A stretch of 64,000 nucleotides of DNA from Branchiostoma lanceolatum (lineage: Eukaryota; Chordata; Leptocardii; Amphioxiformes; Branchiostomatidae), in NCBI RefSeq assembly GCF_035083965.1, contig NC_089732.1:850883-914882 (forward strand). The letters are read 5' to 3'. The translations under genes and the position numbers were made by a program. Shown here in pieces: positions 1 to 11,687 of this stretch; position 1 is the first letter of the stretch, and each line of letters begins with the position of its first letter. The notes beneath the pieces are model-generated. The model ran no database searches. It had not been told where the DNA came from and saw only the letters and a list, made by a program, of their open reading frames with translations.

Positions 1-743
1 TGCCCTCCTGTAATCTCCGACTGGATCGACATGTGGTTCTATTCTTGAGTAAGTGAAATAACTAAGGTCAGTAACGTCTCTAAACAGCACATGGATGTGA
101 AGGACTGGCCCCGGCGGGTGTAGCGCGTGTTTTTTTTATCAAAACAGTGTGACAATCATACAGACAAAGGCACATACCGTGAGTTAAGGAGACTAGATCA
201 ACGTCGATGAGATCGAGATAACAACCGTTAAAAAGCTAACAATGTAACAAAGTACTTAACGTGTCAAGAGCGATAAATATCATACAATACAGATAAAACG
301 ATCAAAGTAGGTGTACCATAGGTATAATATTACAACGTCGATGAAGTTTAGACATCCAGGTAATACGATACGCCAAATAGCAGTTACTCAAGCAACTGCA
401 TGAATTTGGAAATGGTCAGACGTTTCAAGGAGCATCCACTACTTTTCGTCAGTGACTCTGAGCAAGATTTGTCGAACAGCAGGTTTTAACCACGAACTAT
501 GAATTGATTTGCATATTGTTATAGGGTTATATGGTAATCTAAGTCAGCTCTGAAAATACGAAAGAGGTCAGGGAGGAATAGATGTGGGGTTTTTTCTTAG
601 CCATATGTTTTAAAGATTGGGTGTAGCGTTTGATCAGTCTCTTATATATGGTAAAAATCAGACCTTAATGACTAGTAGGAACTTGTCACGTACGCCAGTC
701 ATCTGAAAACGCTGTAAGCTAAGATAAGAAGACAAGGCCGAAT

Positions 744-845
744 CTCCAAGCAGATCTATCGGTGGCAATGATAGTATCCACCGGTGGCCAATAATGCTGC
801 TTCTGCCATTAGGATACTGTCATTGCCACCCATAGATCTGCTTGC
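744..845. repeat. Short foldback element with CTCCAAGCAGATCT ends
   Basis: Inverted arms at 744-779 and 812-844 are near-perfect complements around a loop of about 32 bases. The outer sequence CTCCAAGCAGATCTA matches the ends of the foldback elements near 4524 and 10815, so this is probably a member of the same non-autonomous family. No clear target-site duplication is visible, and the right end has drifted (TTGCAG instead of TTGGAG). Confidence 0.7.
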
Positions 846-1196
846 AGAGTCAGAATTTTTCTTCTTCTAATCTTAGCTTGCAGCGTTTTCAGATGACTGG
901 TGTACATGGCAAGTTCCGTTCTAGATTACATCAGACAAAGCCCCCCTCTCTCACATGCACTCCCAGTTTATTTACTCATTCTATATATAGCGTAGATTTA
1001 TGGTCTCGCCCCTTCCCTGCCTGTAGTATCTTGTCGTCTTTATACCCACTGAATTTATAGAGATTTTCACGTAGTTACCCAGTAACCTTAATATACCATT
1101 TTTATTATACATGTTGAACAAGGTATATGTAATAAGAGATAGCAGACTTCATCCCCGTACCCATACTGCTTTGCCACTCTTCCAGCCAGACAAACA

Positions 1197-1460
1197 GGCA
1201 AAGGGACGCCAGGTGGACCAACAGACAGACAGACAGAAACGCAGACAGACAGACAGACAAAGGGGTGGACAAAAAGCCAGCCGGACGTAAGCACAGACGG
1301 ATAGACAGATAGAAACACAGACAGACAGACAGAGAGACAGACACACAGACAGACAGACAAGCAAACAGACGGACAACCAGAGAGACCGTGAGATAGAAAC
1401 ACAGACAGACAGAGAGACAGGCAGGCAGACAGACAGAAACACGGACAGACAGACGTACTT
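1197..1460. repeat. CAGACAGA-type simple repeat
   Basis: Imperfect tandem of CAGA/GACA tetranucleotides interrupted by short purine-rich spacers. It opens long minus-strand frames rich in C-L-S-V, which are artefacts of the repeat. The adjacent 1135-1185 stretch, read on the minus strand, matches a motif also seen in the EIF2D exon 13 array and near 62,600. Confidence 0.85.
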
Positions 1461-1814
1461 GGCTTGGCTTCGCTGACGAAGATTTATAGACAGGCAACCG
1501 GACAGACAAATGAATAAACAGACACACAGGTCCTAACAGGGATTCGAAGTCGAGACGACACGGAAACACAACTAGAGATGGAGATTGTTGTTCACTAACT
1601 ACCTATAGATTTAAATTTCGTTCAGTTTTCCGAACCCTAGTCAGAAATGTGAACATGTCTAGAATTTGTGAAGGTGACCTTGGCATTGGCGGCCATGTTG
1701 TCTTTAGCCCACGCACGCGCGGTGCGGTTTTCTGAGGACACGGAGTTCATCTGAGGTCTCATCAGTATCCTGGCTCAGTTCCACGGTGACCGCTAACCTA
1801 CCAGTGGGGAGGCG

Positions 1815-2230
1815 GGGAAGGAGGGGGGTCTTAAGGGGTTTAGATGGAATCGGTGGAGGTGTTTTTAATCCCTGGCATTCATAGTGACGACATCGGTGCC
1901 GGGGATATACGTTCTACAATTTGAGACCGCCATTTAGAATGTTTTCGCAGAGTCAGTAAGGGAAAGGGCTGGAAGGGGGGTCTATAAGGGTTTTAGATGT
2001 AATCGGTGGAGGTGTTTTTAATCCCTGGCATTCGTAGTGACGACATCAGTGCCGGGGATATACGTTCTACAGATTGAGCCCGCCATTAGAATGATTTCGT
2101 AGATCAGACTGGGGGAGGGCTTGAAGGGGGGGGGGGAAGGATTTAAGATGGAATTTCAGAAAGTGTCTCTAGTTAAGCCTTAGCCATCTCTAGTGATGCT
2201 ATCGGTGGCGTGGATATAAATTCAGTGCAA
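1815..2230. repeat. Tandem duplication, about 152-bp unit, three copies
   Basis: Two closely similar copies share TTTTTAATCCCTGGCATTC (from about 1862 and 2014) and GCCGGGGATATACGTTCTAC. A third, more diverged copy runs from about 2110 to 2230. Each begins with a G-rich stretch. No coding potential is seen. Confidence 0.75.
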
Positions 2231-2904
2231 CAACTTCAGTGCGCAGTCACAGTGTGTTAGCTACTTTTCTGTCTCACTTGCTTACATGTAGCTTACCGAA
2301 CTATTAAAAGGAAACGAAGCTTCGGGAGACGAGAAGAAGCCAAACCTATGCATTAGAGTAGTTTTAGAACCAATGTTTTAGATAAGTATTAGAAGTCCTG
2401 TCAAGTAATAACTGACAGCCCAGCTGCTAAGCTGAGGACTGGGGCTACGCATGGAAAAAAAAGGTCCCTTGACGTTGTAGTCTGCTGGTAGAGGAGGATA
2501 AATTACGTACTTTAGACAAAGCGCGCAGGATGACAACTAAAGAACAGAACTGAAGCGGGAAGATTACGGCGTTACGTTCGCTACGAACATTCAGACATGA
2601 CGGAAACCAGTCGTTAAGTATTCACCGTCATGGATGGAAAGTCGAGATTTCATGTCAGCGCGTATTTTTCAACGTTGTAAATCTTGCTACATAAATTCGT
2701 CTTCCAATGCCTCAAAGGAAGAAGTCAAGTCTAACGAAACTAGCTCGATGTATGTATCAACATGTCATGTAACATATACGATTGTAATTATCATGATCAT
2801 ATCTATGTTACATGTAATCACAACTATAACTAGCTTTGCGGTATGTATTTGCAATGGGATCATTGTAAGACACTAGCTTCCTAAACAACATTTTTCCTAG
2901 TTCG

Positions 2905-3357
2905 AGCCACACATTGCGCCATAACCGCCCATATTATACCGCCCTGTATGTCGCTCGCATGTTATACAGTCAGACATTAACACTTGTCGCACACCTGTAT
3001 CAATTTCATTGCAAATTTACTGTACAGATCCATATTTTTCACCGTCGTCAAACTATCAGTCTTGCTACAGAAAAGATTGTCTTAGTGTGAGCTACATATA
3101 GTGCCGAAAAACGTATTGTCATTTAGTGAAGTCATAATTCCCTGAAATATCAATTTTCCTTGCAGTTTTAAACAAACTTTACAGATTTGTATTTTTTAAC
3201 ATTCAGTTTTACTACAACAGACACTTTCTTTGTAAACAACATAGCCACACATTGCGCCATTAACGCCCATATTATACCGCCCTGTAGGTCGCTCGTATGG
3301 TATACAGTCAGGCACGCTTGTTGTACAGTCAGATATAAACACTTACGCACACCTACA
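2905..3357. repeat. Direct duplication about 338 bp apart
   Basis: The segment 2905-2998 is repeated at 3243-3357. Both contain CATATTATACCGCCCTGTA followed by a GTCGCTCG and TATACAGTCAG string. The second copy has an internal insertion duplicating the ACAGTCAG part. No gene is recognised. Confidence 0.7.
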
Positions 3358-3395
3358 CACGCCCACGCTATTCTAGAGGAGTTCAGCAACCTCCT

Positions 3396-3606
3396 GAATT
3401 TACCGTTTAGCATTGCCCGACCTCCTTACAAACACCGTTAAGCGTTGTCGACCTTCCTGAATTTACCGTTTAGCGTTGCCAGCCTTCCTGAATTTACCGT
3501 TTAACGTTGCCTGGCCCCCTCACATTTACGCTAAGCGTTGCCGGCCTTCCTGAATTTACCGTTTAGCGTTGCCGGCCTTCCTGAATGTGCCGTTTAGCCT
3601 CGCCCT
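3396..3606. repeat. Minisatellite, about 31-bp unit, about seven copies
   Basis: The unit CCTTCCTGAATTTACCGTTT plus AGCGTTGCCGG repeats about seven times with drift. It produces overlapping open frames on both strands that I do not regard as genes. Confidence 0.75.
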
Positions 3607-4104
3607 AACCTCTGCCTCACATTTTGCCAGGACCCCCATGCAGGCCCTCCCCATACCGCGATGTTTTCTATGCCCTTTTATGGACAAACCGTATCTGTCT
3701 GTTCTTCCTTTTCGCACAGCTGTGCCGAGGCACTTCAAACTATTATGGCACGAGTACGAGCCGCGTTATGCTCCAAGAACCTTCAGCGCTAATACTGCGG
3801 ATTTATACTTATTACTTTTGAGTGCTCACCGTGGGGTAATTACCGGTCAAATACCCCGACGCGGACGTCACTTCCGGGGTTCGAAACGGCGGTGATTGCG
3901 TTTTGAAGGACATGCCAAGGAAATTGTAATGCGCTGGCACGGACACATGTTTCTGAACATAGCTCAGTTCAATTTGTGTTGAAGGTCGCTTTTTTTTTCT
4001 TCTACAAATTGCTTTCGTATTCCCTGTTGCGAAATTCAGTTATTATTTCCGTCCAAGGACATTAGTCGTGGTTTTGGAATACTGTATATTAAAATGCATT
4101 GAAG

Positions 4105-4275
4105 TTCGCGTGGTTTTTATTTCGCGTTAAAGGGAAAATGGAGTGTTCGCGGTTCAGCGCTACAGTCATCAGTGGGAAAAAAAGTTTCGCGGTGGTTTTA
4201 AGTTCGCGCTGAAGAGGTCACCGCGAAAACCGCGAACATAAAACCACCGCGAACATTTCTGCATTTACAGTTAGT
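4105..4275. repeat. Foldback element rich in TTCGCGGTGG
   Basis: Inverted arms TTCGCGGTGGTTTTA (about 4185) and TAAAACCACCGCGAA (about 4239) flank a short loop. A second TTCGCG-rich half lies upstream from 4105. This looks like a small non-autonomous DNA transposon; the family is not identified. Confidence 0.55.
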
Positions 4276-4514
4276 ATCCGTTTTGACTGAAAACCGCAAA
4301 ATTGATGCTTGTGTACAATACTGCGCAGTCAATATGAAGCCACTGCGGATTCTTGCTGACTTTGTGTAGCACCTTCTATAAAACTCCTTCTCGTAAAATG
4401 TAGTTATAAAGCCTATACCGTGATAGTACATTGGTCACAACGACCAGGTGGTCCTTATAGAGAGGTGGGCACTAGCGACTGTTCGAGTTATGACTATGAT
4501 TTCCCTATCATATA

Positions 4515-4636
4515 CCGTACGGGTATTCTCCAAGCAGAGGTTTCGGGGGGGGGGGGGGTAGTAGTGGCCGCAATCTTTAGTTACGGCCACTACTAACCAC
4601 TCAATCGAAACCTCTGCTTGGAGAATACCGTACGGG
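4515..4636. mobile_element. Foldback MITE with 9-bp target duplication
   Basis: The element proper spans 4524-4627. It starts TATTCTCCAAGCAGAGGT and ends with the exact inverse, with inner inverted arms around GTAGTAGTGGCCG. Both sides are flanked by the identical 9-mer CCGTACGGG (4515-4523 and 4628-4636). A 9-bp duplication with long inverted ends is typical of Mutator-like transposons; the superfamily assignment is inferred. Confidence 0.8.
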
Positions 4637-5329
4637 GTCATCCAGGGTCAAAGCTACTTGTCTCCAAAACCATTCAGGTCATCGCTGGTCCCGTTGTCAT
4701 TTACCCAATTGATACCAGCATCACGAATCATGTCTACATGTCCAGCTATTCATTAAATAAACCAAAAGATTTGAGTATCCACCCCCACCCCCATCCTACC
4801 AGTCTTGTAGTACCTGCCCACATATTTATCTGTTTATTGATTTCAATTTTCTTACATTTCAAGATTTCTGTCATGTAGTTTATTTGAGATAATTTCTTGC
4901 TCTTATGCTTTGCATGTCTGCACATGTTTTTTTTTCATTTTCAGTATTTGTAAAATTTGTTTTGTTCTTCTGTAATGTATTCTGTCGATGACGACACGAA
5001 AATAAGCTGTAAGCTTGAGTCTGTCGTCATCATGTCATGTATCTAAATGTTGCAATAAAAAAACTCATGTCTACAGTGGCTGGCTGTCTACTGGAACTAT
5101 TTCCGTCAAGTCCCCTGATCGCCGAGGGGTTACTCCATTATCATAGAGTCCGTGCTGCAAACAGACTTGACAGTTGTGCAGTTTACAGTACACAATGATC
5201 TACAATGGTAGAGACGACAACACACAACACTTGCGCGCCTGTCCTGTTTGTACTGAGATAAAAACAGCAGATAAAGGACGCATTAGACCATGTCAAACGT
5301 GAGCCAAAAGGCACGTACACTATGAAGGG

Positions 5330-5450
5330 ATAGCCTGAGACGTTCTAGACCATCCCCGGTTCTATAGCCCTTGGGCCGCACAGGTCACTACTGGTGTGCT
5401 CAGCTCCCACACTGTTTTTAATAAGTGCTAAGCCGAGAAAACATTAGTTA
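5330..5450 (-). repeat. SINE body fragment
   Basis: Shares TAGCCCTTGGGCC, the CACTAC...GCTG stretch and AGTGCTAAGC...GAGAAA with the fuller SINE copies at 6825-7110 and 8035-8335. Only the tRNA-unrelated body is present and the tRNA-like head is missing. Confidence 0.55.
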
Positions 5451-5569
5451 GAGCCCCGACCTTTCGAATAAAAGGTGAACAAGGCCATAAACAATATTGT
5501 TTATGAATGCATAAATATGTTAGGCTTTACTTTGTTTAAGATCCAAATATTCTTTAAAAGAGCCCAAAA

Positions 5570-5830
5570 GGCCTGGTTTCCAGGCTTCAGCAATCACGTG
5601 CACGTCACGTGCTGGTCACGGAGGGGCTAACGACATTCGACAGCCTTCAACTTGATGACATCACGTCTTATCAGTATTTCGGGAGTATCTATTAAAGATC
5701 CATCTGAATCGAGACCCTAAGAAGCCCGTTTTCCAGGCTTCAGCAATCACGTGCACGTCACGTGCTCGCCCAGGAGGGGTTAACGGCATTCGGCAGCCTT
5801 CAACTTGCTGACGTCACGGGCCATCAGCAT
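5570..5830. repeat. Direct duplication containing CACGTG sites
   Basis: Segments 5570-5680 and 5722-5830 are about 85-90% alike by eye. Both carry TCAGCAATCACGTGCACGTC followed by ACGTGCT, then a shared ACATTCG/GCATTCGGCAGCCTTCAACTTG stretch and a CRE-like TGACATCA/TGACGTCA site. The paired E-box and CRE sites could be regulatory, but no nearby transcript start is supported. Confidence 0.6.
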
Positions 5831-6824
5831 TTGGAGCACGTCTCAGCACCAAACCGGACCACAATGAATCCCCGTCACAGATTGGCGGCTCCGTGTCTGC
5901 GGGAGGGGGTTTAGGGTATCCTCTAGCCCCGACTTATTAACTTCAAGAGGGCCTGCATAGGGGTAGAGGGGGTGGTACCCGACAACGTTTTACGCTTAAT
6001 TCAGTAACATCCCCCTACGCACTATGCTAGGTTTAGGAGGCCAATTACGTAAAATGTCGCTACGGGGATTAATTAAGAAACAAACTTTGTATGAATTACT
6101 GTAAATCAAAATAGCCTGCCTACTCCTCCCAGAAACGTGGCCGATGCACACACCCTTTACAGTTCTACTGTCAGTCAAATAAATCATGTTTGCGCGCGGA
6201 TTTCGTGACAAAAATTGAGAACATCGCTCGCCCTTTAGTGGTTTGAGCGACCTTCATTTGTCTTTGCCATCTGGACAAACCTGAATGATGGGTTCAAGTC
6301 CACATTCATATAAATCACGTCAACACTTGTTCTTGGCCTTTAATTCATTCTTTACATCCCTAACTTTTACTCTTAAAACAATTTATACAGCTTTTGGAGG
6401 ATCATTAATTCCAAGTACGCGTCTGTATAAATCATATCAGACACACGGCTTTTGTGAAGATAATAAGAATACTTGCCCTTATAGTCTCTTTACTCTTACT
6501 ATACTCTAAAAACAATTTATTTAAGGGTTTTGGAGGAGGAGATTTTTACCGGATCATTGCCTTTCTGTGTAGATCACCTACTCCATACACCCGGCTTTGG
6601 CGGAACCCGAGAGTCCTTGCCCTTTCATTCGTTTTGGCGCCCTCTCAAACGTGGCGTTTGTCGGCGCAGCGAACCTGAAGAAAAATCCATACAGACGTGA
6701 AGGCCAAGGTTGTGTGCATCTGTGTTTGTAAGTGGGGCATTCACTTTAATCGCTGCTCGTGCAGACTAACAGTCTACTCCAGATATCAGACTAACTACGC
6801 CGGCTGAAAAACAGTTAAAGTTAA

Positions 6825-7110
6825 AAGTTAAAGTGGTCCCATGCATCGAAGATGCGTAGGGGGGCGCCCATCTCCCTTTCGTAGCCCTTGGGCCACACAA
6901 GTGCAAGTCACTACAGCAGGGGGCTGGTCCGCTGGTGGTGATGTGTGTTTAACTTCCATACTCTTTCCCAAATGCTGAGTGCTAAGCAGAGAAAGAAGTA
7001 TGTACCATTTTTAGAGTCTTCGGTATGACCCGGCCGGGGTTCGAACTCACGACCTACCTACGACCGTATGCAAGGCGAACACTCTACCAATTAGGCCATT
7101 GCACCGGTTG
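6825..7110 (-). mobile_element. tRNA-derived SINE, minus orientation
   Basis: Read on the minus strand from 7110, the head has a tRNA-like A-box region (TGGCCTAATTGGTAGAG) and a B-box (GTTCGAACCCC). The central TTGCAT resembles an Ala-type anticodon loop. The body matches the plus-strand copy at 8035-8335. The acceptor stem does not pair convincingly, so this is not a functional tRNA gene. Confidence 0.75.
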
Positions 7111-7239
7111 CATTGAAAAACAGTTAGATTCAGCCAAATAAGGGGAAAGAATGATCTGGTAGGAGAGTTTGACCACCATGGGATTTTTGTTACAATTGGA
7201 AATGTTTATATAACGCGGGATCACTCTCCTCCTGGCAAG

Positions 7240-7510
7240 TGTTTGTGTGTGTGTTTGTCTTTCCGGATTTTGTAGTCAGCATAACTCAAGAACCTCTTCA
7301 TGGATTGCAATGATATTTGGTATGTGGGTAGGTGTTGGGAAGACAGAGGTCAAGGTCGATTTTGGGCCCCCGATTTGTGGCCTTGGTACGGCAGCAGAAC
7401 TTCCGATTTTGTATCTTTTGACCTGGACGTGGTATGGTCTTGATTTTTTGTGGAAGATAGCTTGTTCCCACTATTTGTGCCTAATTCTACTGTCCATAAT
7501 CACTTAGGAA
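7240..7510. repeat. Dispersed repeat, copy 1
   Basis: Closely related to 9368-9610. Both share CAGCATAACTCAAGAACCTC, GATATTTGGTATGTGGG, AAGGTCGATTTTGGG and TGGTCTTGATTTTTTG. An 86-codon open frame here is not shared intact by the second copy, so I treat the stretch as non-coding interspersed repeat. Confidence 0.7.
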
Positions 7511-8034
7511 GGCATGCTGGTGGCTACAGACAACATACTTTATATGAAGTATTTTTTTTACTAATTTGCACTTTTCGGTGCATGATGATTATGGATAAGA
7601 AATCCAACTGAAGTTATGGGATCTTATAATGTTAACGTGCTGCTATGTAGACAATTCGTGCCAATGTTTTCTCTTCAATCATATTCTGTATTCACGGCAC
7701 GATATGGCGCTTCTTTCTGTAAGAATTGTTATTAATCTTTCCGTCGGTCTGTAATTGTGAAATCCCTCATATTCGTGGATCCCTCCCGGTTATGTCCCTA
7801 TCAATAGCTCGTCTGTATAACACCTTGGATAACCAAGGATGTCGTCTGCACCTGTCTCTGTCTATATCGATCACCGGTAGAATGTTTCATCTTTCGAACG
7901 TTGATCTTCCCAGACGCATTAGGATGGAAATACATATCATACAGCCCGACATGCCATTCTTAGCGGCTGCTGTCATAATAACGCAGGGTTGCTAAAGACC
8001 GTCACATGAAAAAAAAAGTGAAGTTGAGAGATCT

Positions 8035-8335
8035 ACATAGCATCCTAACTGGTCTAGTGGGTAGTGTTCGCCTTGCATACGGTAGATCGTGAGTTCGATT
8101 CCCAGCCGGGTCATACCGAAGATTAAAAAAAAAGCCGCATACTGTTTGCTTTCTCATCTGCTTAGCACTCAGCATTTGGGAAAGAGTATGGACGTTAAAG
8201 ACACATCACTACCAGTGGACTAGCCCCCTGCTGTAGTGACTTGTACAAATGAGCCCTAGGGCTATGGAAATGGAGATGGGAGCCACCCCTATGCGTCTAC
8301 GACGCCTTGGTCACTTTGAATTACTATATACAACA
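8035..8335 (+). mobile_element. tRNA-derived SINE, plus orientation
   Basis: The tRNA-like head runs about 8045-8115 with A-box TAGTGGGTAGTGTTCGCC and B-box GTTCGATTCCCAGCC. It is followed by the same body as the 6825-7110 copy (CACTCAGCATTTGGGAAAG, CCCTGCTGTAGTGACTTG). The two copies face each other about 0.9 kb apart. Confidence 0.75.
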
Positions 8336-9367
8336 TAAGTTTAGCAATAGTCCACAGTTTGTCTGTTTCTTAGTTTTTTCAATGTTAGAATGTAGCATCT
8401 TATCAATTCATGTTTTGCATTATACTTCTTTAATATAGACCACGTGTGGTCCTCTGTGCATTTGGCCCATCTGGGCAGAAATATGCAATAAAGACTTAAG
8501 ACTATATATCACCAGTAATCACCAAGGAATGCATACGTCAGGTATTCAGCCAGCACTCCTGAGAACGCCTCGATGATATCGTTATTTTCCTGCGCTTGTC
8601 TGAGAGTACCCGATGGAGTGATGCGTGTTGGCGCTGAACCCTGGATATCCCGGGGTTGTTGAAATATGTTGTTACTGTTAGCGCACTGATCGGCATGATA
8701 CGCCCGGAATCCCCGGTATAAATCATGTAAGCAGTGGAACTGGGAGGAACTCAGGCGGCCTTGCCCTTCTAGTCGTTATATTTCATTCCCCACAGAGTGA
8801 AATATATTGTTTTTTTGTCCTGTTATTCTCCTCCTGACAAATCTTCAAATGGATTCAACTTTTTCATCATTGGGCCAAATGACCTGAAAATTGGCATGAA
8901 GGTAAAGTGGACAAATACCTTCAAGCGTTTTTTTGGTCATTTTTGTTGTATAGGCCTTTAAAATTACTTTGTTGGCTTTTTGGGGCAATCTTTATCGGCT
9001 CGGCCGTTAGTGGAGGGAATATTGTCGTCCTTGCCCTTCTAATCGTTCTTTTTTTTAGTAACTGAATGGAACAACTTCAAAGTCAAGGATCAAGCGTTGC
9101 TGCACTCAAGTTGTGCTACTTATTGTCACAGCGACACTTAACATAAATCAAATGCTTATGAAAGTCAAATTAAGACAAGTACAATACAATACAATATGAT
9201 ACAATACGGCACTGTGATGTAACACTACGCTGTCGCTACATAACAAACTGTCAACAGAAACACGGATGTGCTCAGTCAAAACGTCATTTGGGACAAGATT
9301 GCATTTGCTCATTTGCCGACATTTATTTATTATCTCCATGAAAAATGTAGATATAGTTTTGGGTGTA

Positions 9368-9610
9368 TTTGTGTGTCTGTCTGTTTGTGTTCCCGGACTA
9401 CTTTTGTCAGCATAACTCAAGAACCTCTTGATGGATTACGATGATATTTGGTATGTGGGCAGGTGTTGTGAAGCCGAAATTTAAGGTCGATTTTGGGTCC
9501 CCTGGTATTTGACCTTAGTACTGCAGCAGAAATTCTATTTTTGTATCTCTTGACCCGGACGTGCTGTGGTCTTGATTTTTTGGTGGCAGATAGCTTGTGA
9601 TGTAATGAAG
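9368..9610. repeat. Dispersed repeat, copy 2
   Basis: Second copy of the 7240-7510 repeat in the same orientation, with scattered substitutions and small indels. Flanking sequence at 8808-9000 (GGGCCAAATGACCTGAAAAT) looks like another interspersed repeat but has no second copy in the window. Confidence 0.65.
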
Positions 9611-9989
9611 AAGTGGTGTGGGTTTGGGCCCCCTAGCAGCTTGCTCTGGTTTTCCATGTATCGATCTTAATGTCCTCAGAAATGTAGACTGAATCCTCCC
9701 AGGCATGTGTGCCCACTTGGTAGGTTCCATCAGTTTGTAGGACTTACTTATCACACTAAACGTTAACCCAGCATATCTAATCCCCAAGTGTTGTTAAATG
9801 CTTTCTACAAGAGCTCCCGACCGATTCAAGCTGGTGCACTCGAGATCCCTGATATAAATCATGTGTGTACTTGGAACATACCATGGGAAATATGAGCGTC
9901 CTTGGCATTCGAGGCCGTCGGAGTAGCACTTTTTTATTACATTAATTTTATTTATTCATGAGAAGCTCAAATCGGCCTGCAGGCCGCTC

Positions 9990-10438
9990 TTCATCACCCC
10001 GACCAATCAAACCACGTGAATCGCATTGAAACTCAGATTCGTATCAGCCATTTTCCGCCAAATCGCTTTCTAAGTTACGTTAACGACTACATCTGACAAA
10101 ACAAACTTGCCAGTGAGATGGTGGAAGGTGTCAGCTTTCTAAAGATGTTTTCAGATTGACAATTTTGGCACTTTGGAGGTGATTGAAAGCGACCGCGATC
10201 CAACGTTTAGAGAAAAGTAGTAGAAACTTCTTTTTTTTTAACGTTAAATCGCGGTCGCTTTCAATCACTTCCAAATTGCCAAAATTGTCAATCTGAAAAC
10301 ATATTTGGAAAGCTGACACCGACTTCCACCATCTCACTGGCGAGTTTGTTTTGTCAGATGTAATCGTTAACGGAAAATGGCTGATACGAATCTGAGTTTC
10401 AATGCGATTCACGTGGTTTGGTTGATCGGGGTGTTCAT
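9990..10438. mobile_element. Large palindromic foldback element, 439 bp
   Basis: The element 9995-10433 has arms of about 200 bp each, from CACCCCGACCAATCAAACC to its inverse GGTTTGGTTGATCGGGGTG. Inner arms pair around GATTGAAAGCGACCGCGAT. The 5-mer TTCAT flanks both ends (9990-9994 and 10434-10438), a possible target duplication. One arm is found again, diverged, at about 54,275-54,475. The 122-codon minus-strand frame inside is not credible as a gene. Confidence 0.75.
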
Positions 10439-10544
10439 CGAGGTCATGAGGAAAGACACAGCGACTAAAAAGAATTTGGAAAAAAAAGTTTGCCTTCATA
10501 ATGAAATCTATCTAGTCAGGAAATAACTCATTTTTGATTTTTCA

Positions 10545-10765
10545 AATGTTCTTTGACTTTGGAATTATTGACTTTGGCATCATACGATATTAGCATCCGT
10601 TTTCTGCAATATATATTTTTTCATTTTACGGCATACATTTGCTCTTTTTCCAGCTGCTTTGTGTAATTTTCAGTATGGTTAGAAACCTTTTTTTTGGAAA
10701 CGGACGAAAATTCATGCGCGCGGATGTCATCCATATAATCACATCAACATGGCCTCGTGAGGGAA
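10545..10765. repeat. MITE remnant related to 61243-61660
   Basis: Ends with GGATGTCATCCATATAATCA then CATCAACATGGCCT, matching the terminal inverted repeat of the element at 61243-61660. Interior matches include ACAAAGCAGCTG-like and TTGACTTTGG-like strings in inverse orientation. The left end is missing. Confidence 0.6.
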
Positions 10766-10805
10766 GAACCATAAAAGATACAACAGTTACGTTCCCCCCG
10801 CAGTA

Positions 10806-11001
10806 CAGTCTGCTTAATCTCCAAGCAGATCTACACCGGGCGCGAAAATTGTATATGCTAGCCAGAGAAGGTCCAGTCAGCCAGAGAGGGTCCAATCAGG
10901 CCCGTCTTAGCGCAGATCCTACCGGCCTGATTGGACCTTCTCTGGCTATCATATACGATTTTCGCGCCCGGTGTAGATCTGCTTGGAGATTACAGTCTGC
11001 T
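10806..11001. mobile_element. Foldback MITE with 9-bp target duplication
   Basis: The element proper is 10815-10992, from TAATCTCCAAGCAGATCTAC to its exact inverse. Long inner arms carry CGGGCGCGAAAAT and the inverse. The identical 9-mer CAGTCTGCT lies on both sides (10806-10814 and 10993-11001). The terminal motif is shared with the 4524-4627 element although the inner arms are unrelated. A Mutator-like origin is inferred from the 9-bp duplication. Confidence 0.85.
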
Positions 11002-11687
11002 GTTGTTCAACCATTTCTAAGAACTTAAAAGAAGCCCCTATACTGTATCTACTGAAGTGCGCAGAACTGTTCAATATCTCCAAGGAGAAATAAACGAAGT
11101 GAAAGTAGTATCAAAAGTGAAAGTGGAGGGACCTTGATTCTAGGTAAAGTACGTGGGAGTGTGATGTTGTAGCCGCCGCGTGTGTTCATCTTCCTTCCAA
11201 GGTCGTGTGAAGGTGAGAGGATCGATCTCAAGCCGCGCCTGCGTGATGCATAATTCATGCCGGGTAACTCCAGGACAATCGCCGCTTTCAACCCCTGCAC
11301 CGCACGCTATCAACGCCAGGGGGCGTCCTTAGGTCACTGAAGGCCATCCTCGGTGTAAAGCCTCGTTTAGCAGACTTCTCTCCAGATTATAAGATATGGC
11401 TGTTAATTGTAGGTAATATACTGTTTTCTGATCGTCACCATGTTCTAATAGCAGCCAATGGAGCTACCCAAACACGGTACAGCCCAACCTGTCTATAGCG
11501 ACCACTCCAGGGACTTGATAAGAAAATGGTCCTAGTAGACAGGTGGCTGCTAGCGACGTTTTTTTTTCCAGCTCCTTAGATCAGCTGGAAAAATAAACTA
11601 AGGGACCACCGAAACGTGGCTACAATGGCCAGGTAGTCCTTGTGCAGAGGTGGTCACAAGTACAGGTGTATACTCAAACCTACACTA

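Noticed and set aside
1088..1569. Overlapping minus-strand frames of about 100-150 codons
   Set aside because: Produced by the CAGA/GACA simple repeat, with the same C-L-S-V composition as above.
7025..7110. tRNA gene (also 8045-8115)
   Set aside because: A and B boxes are present but the stems do not pair well and both are followed by a shared non-tRNA body, so they are SINE heads.
10131..10499. 122-codon minus-strand frame
   Set aside because: Lies across the arms of the 9995-10433 palindrome and encodes nothing recognisable.
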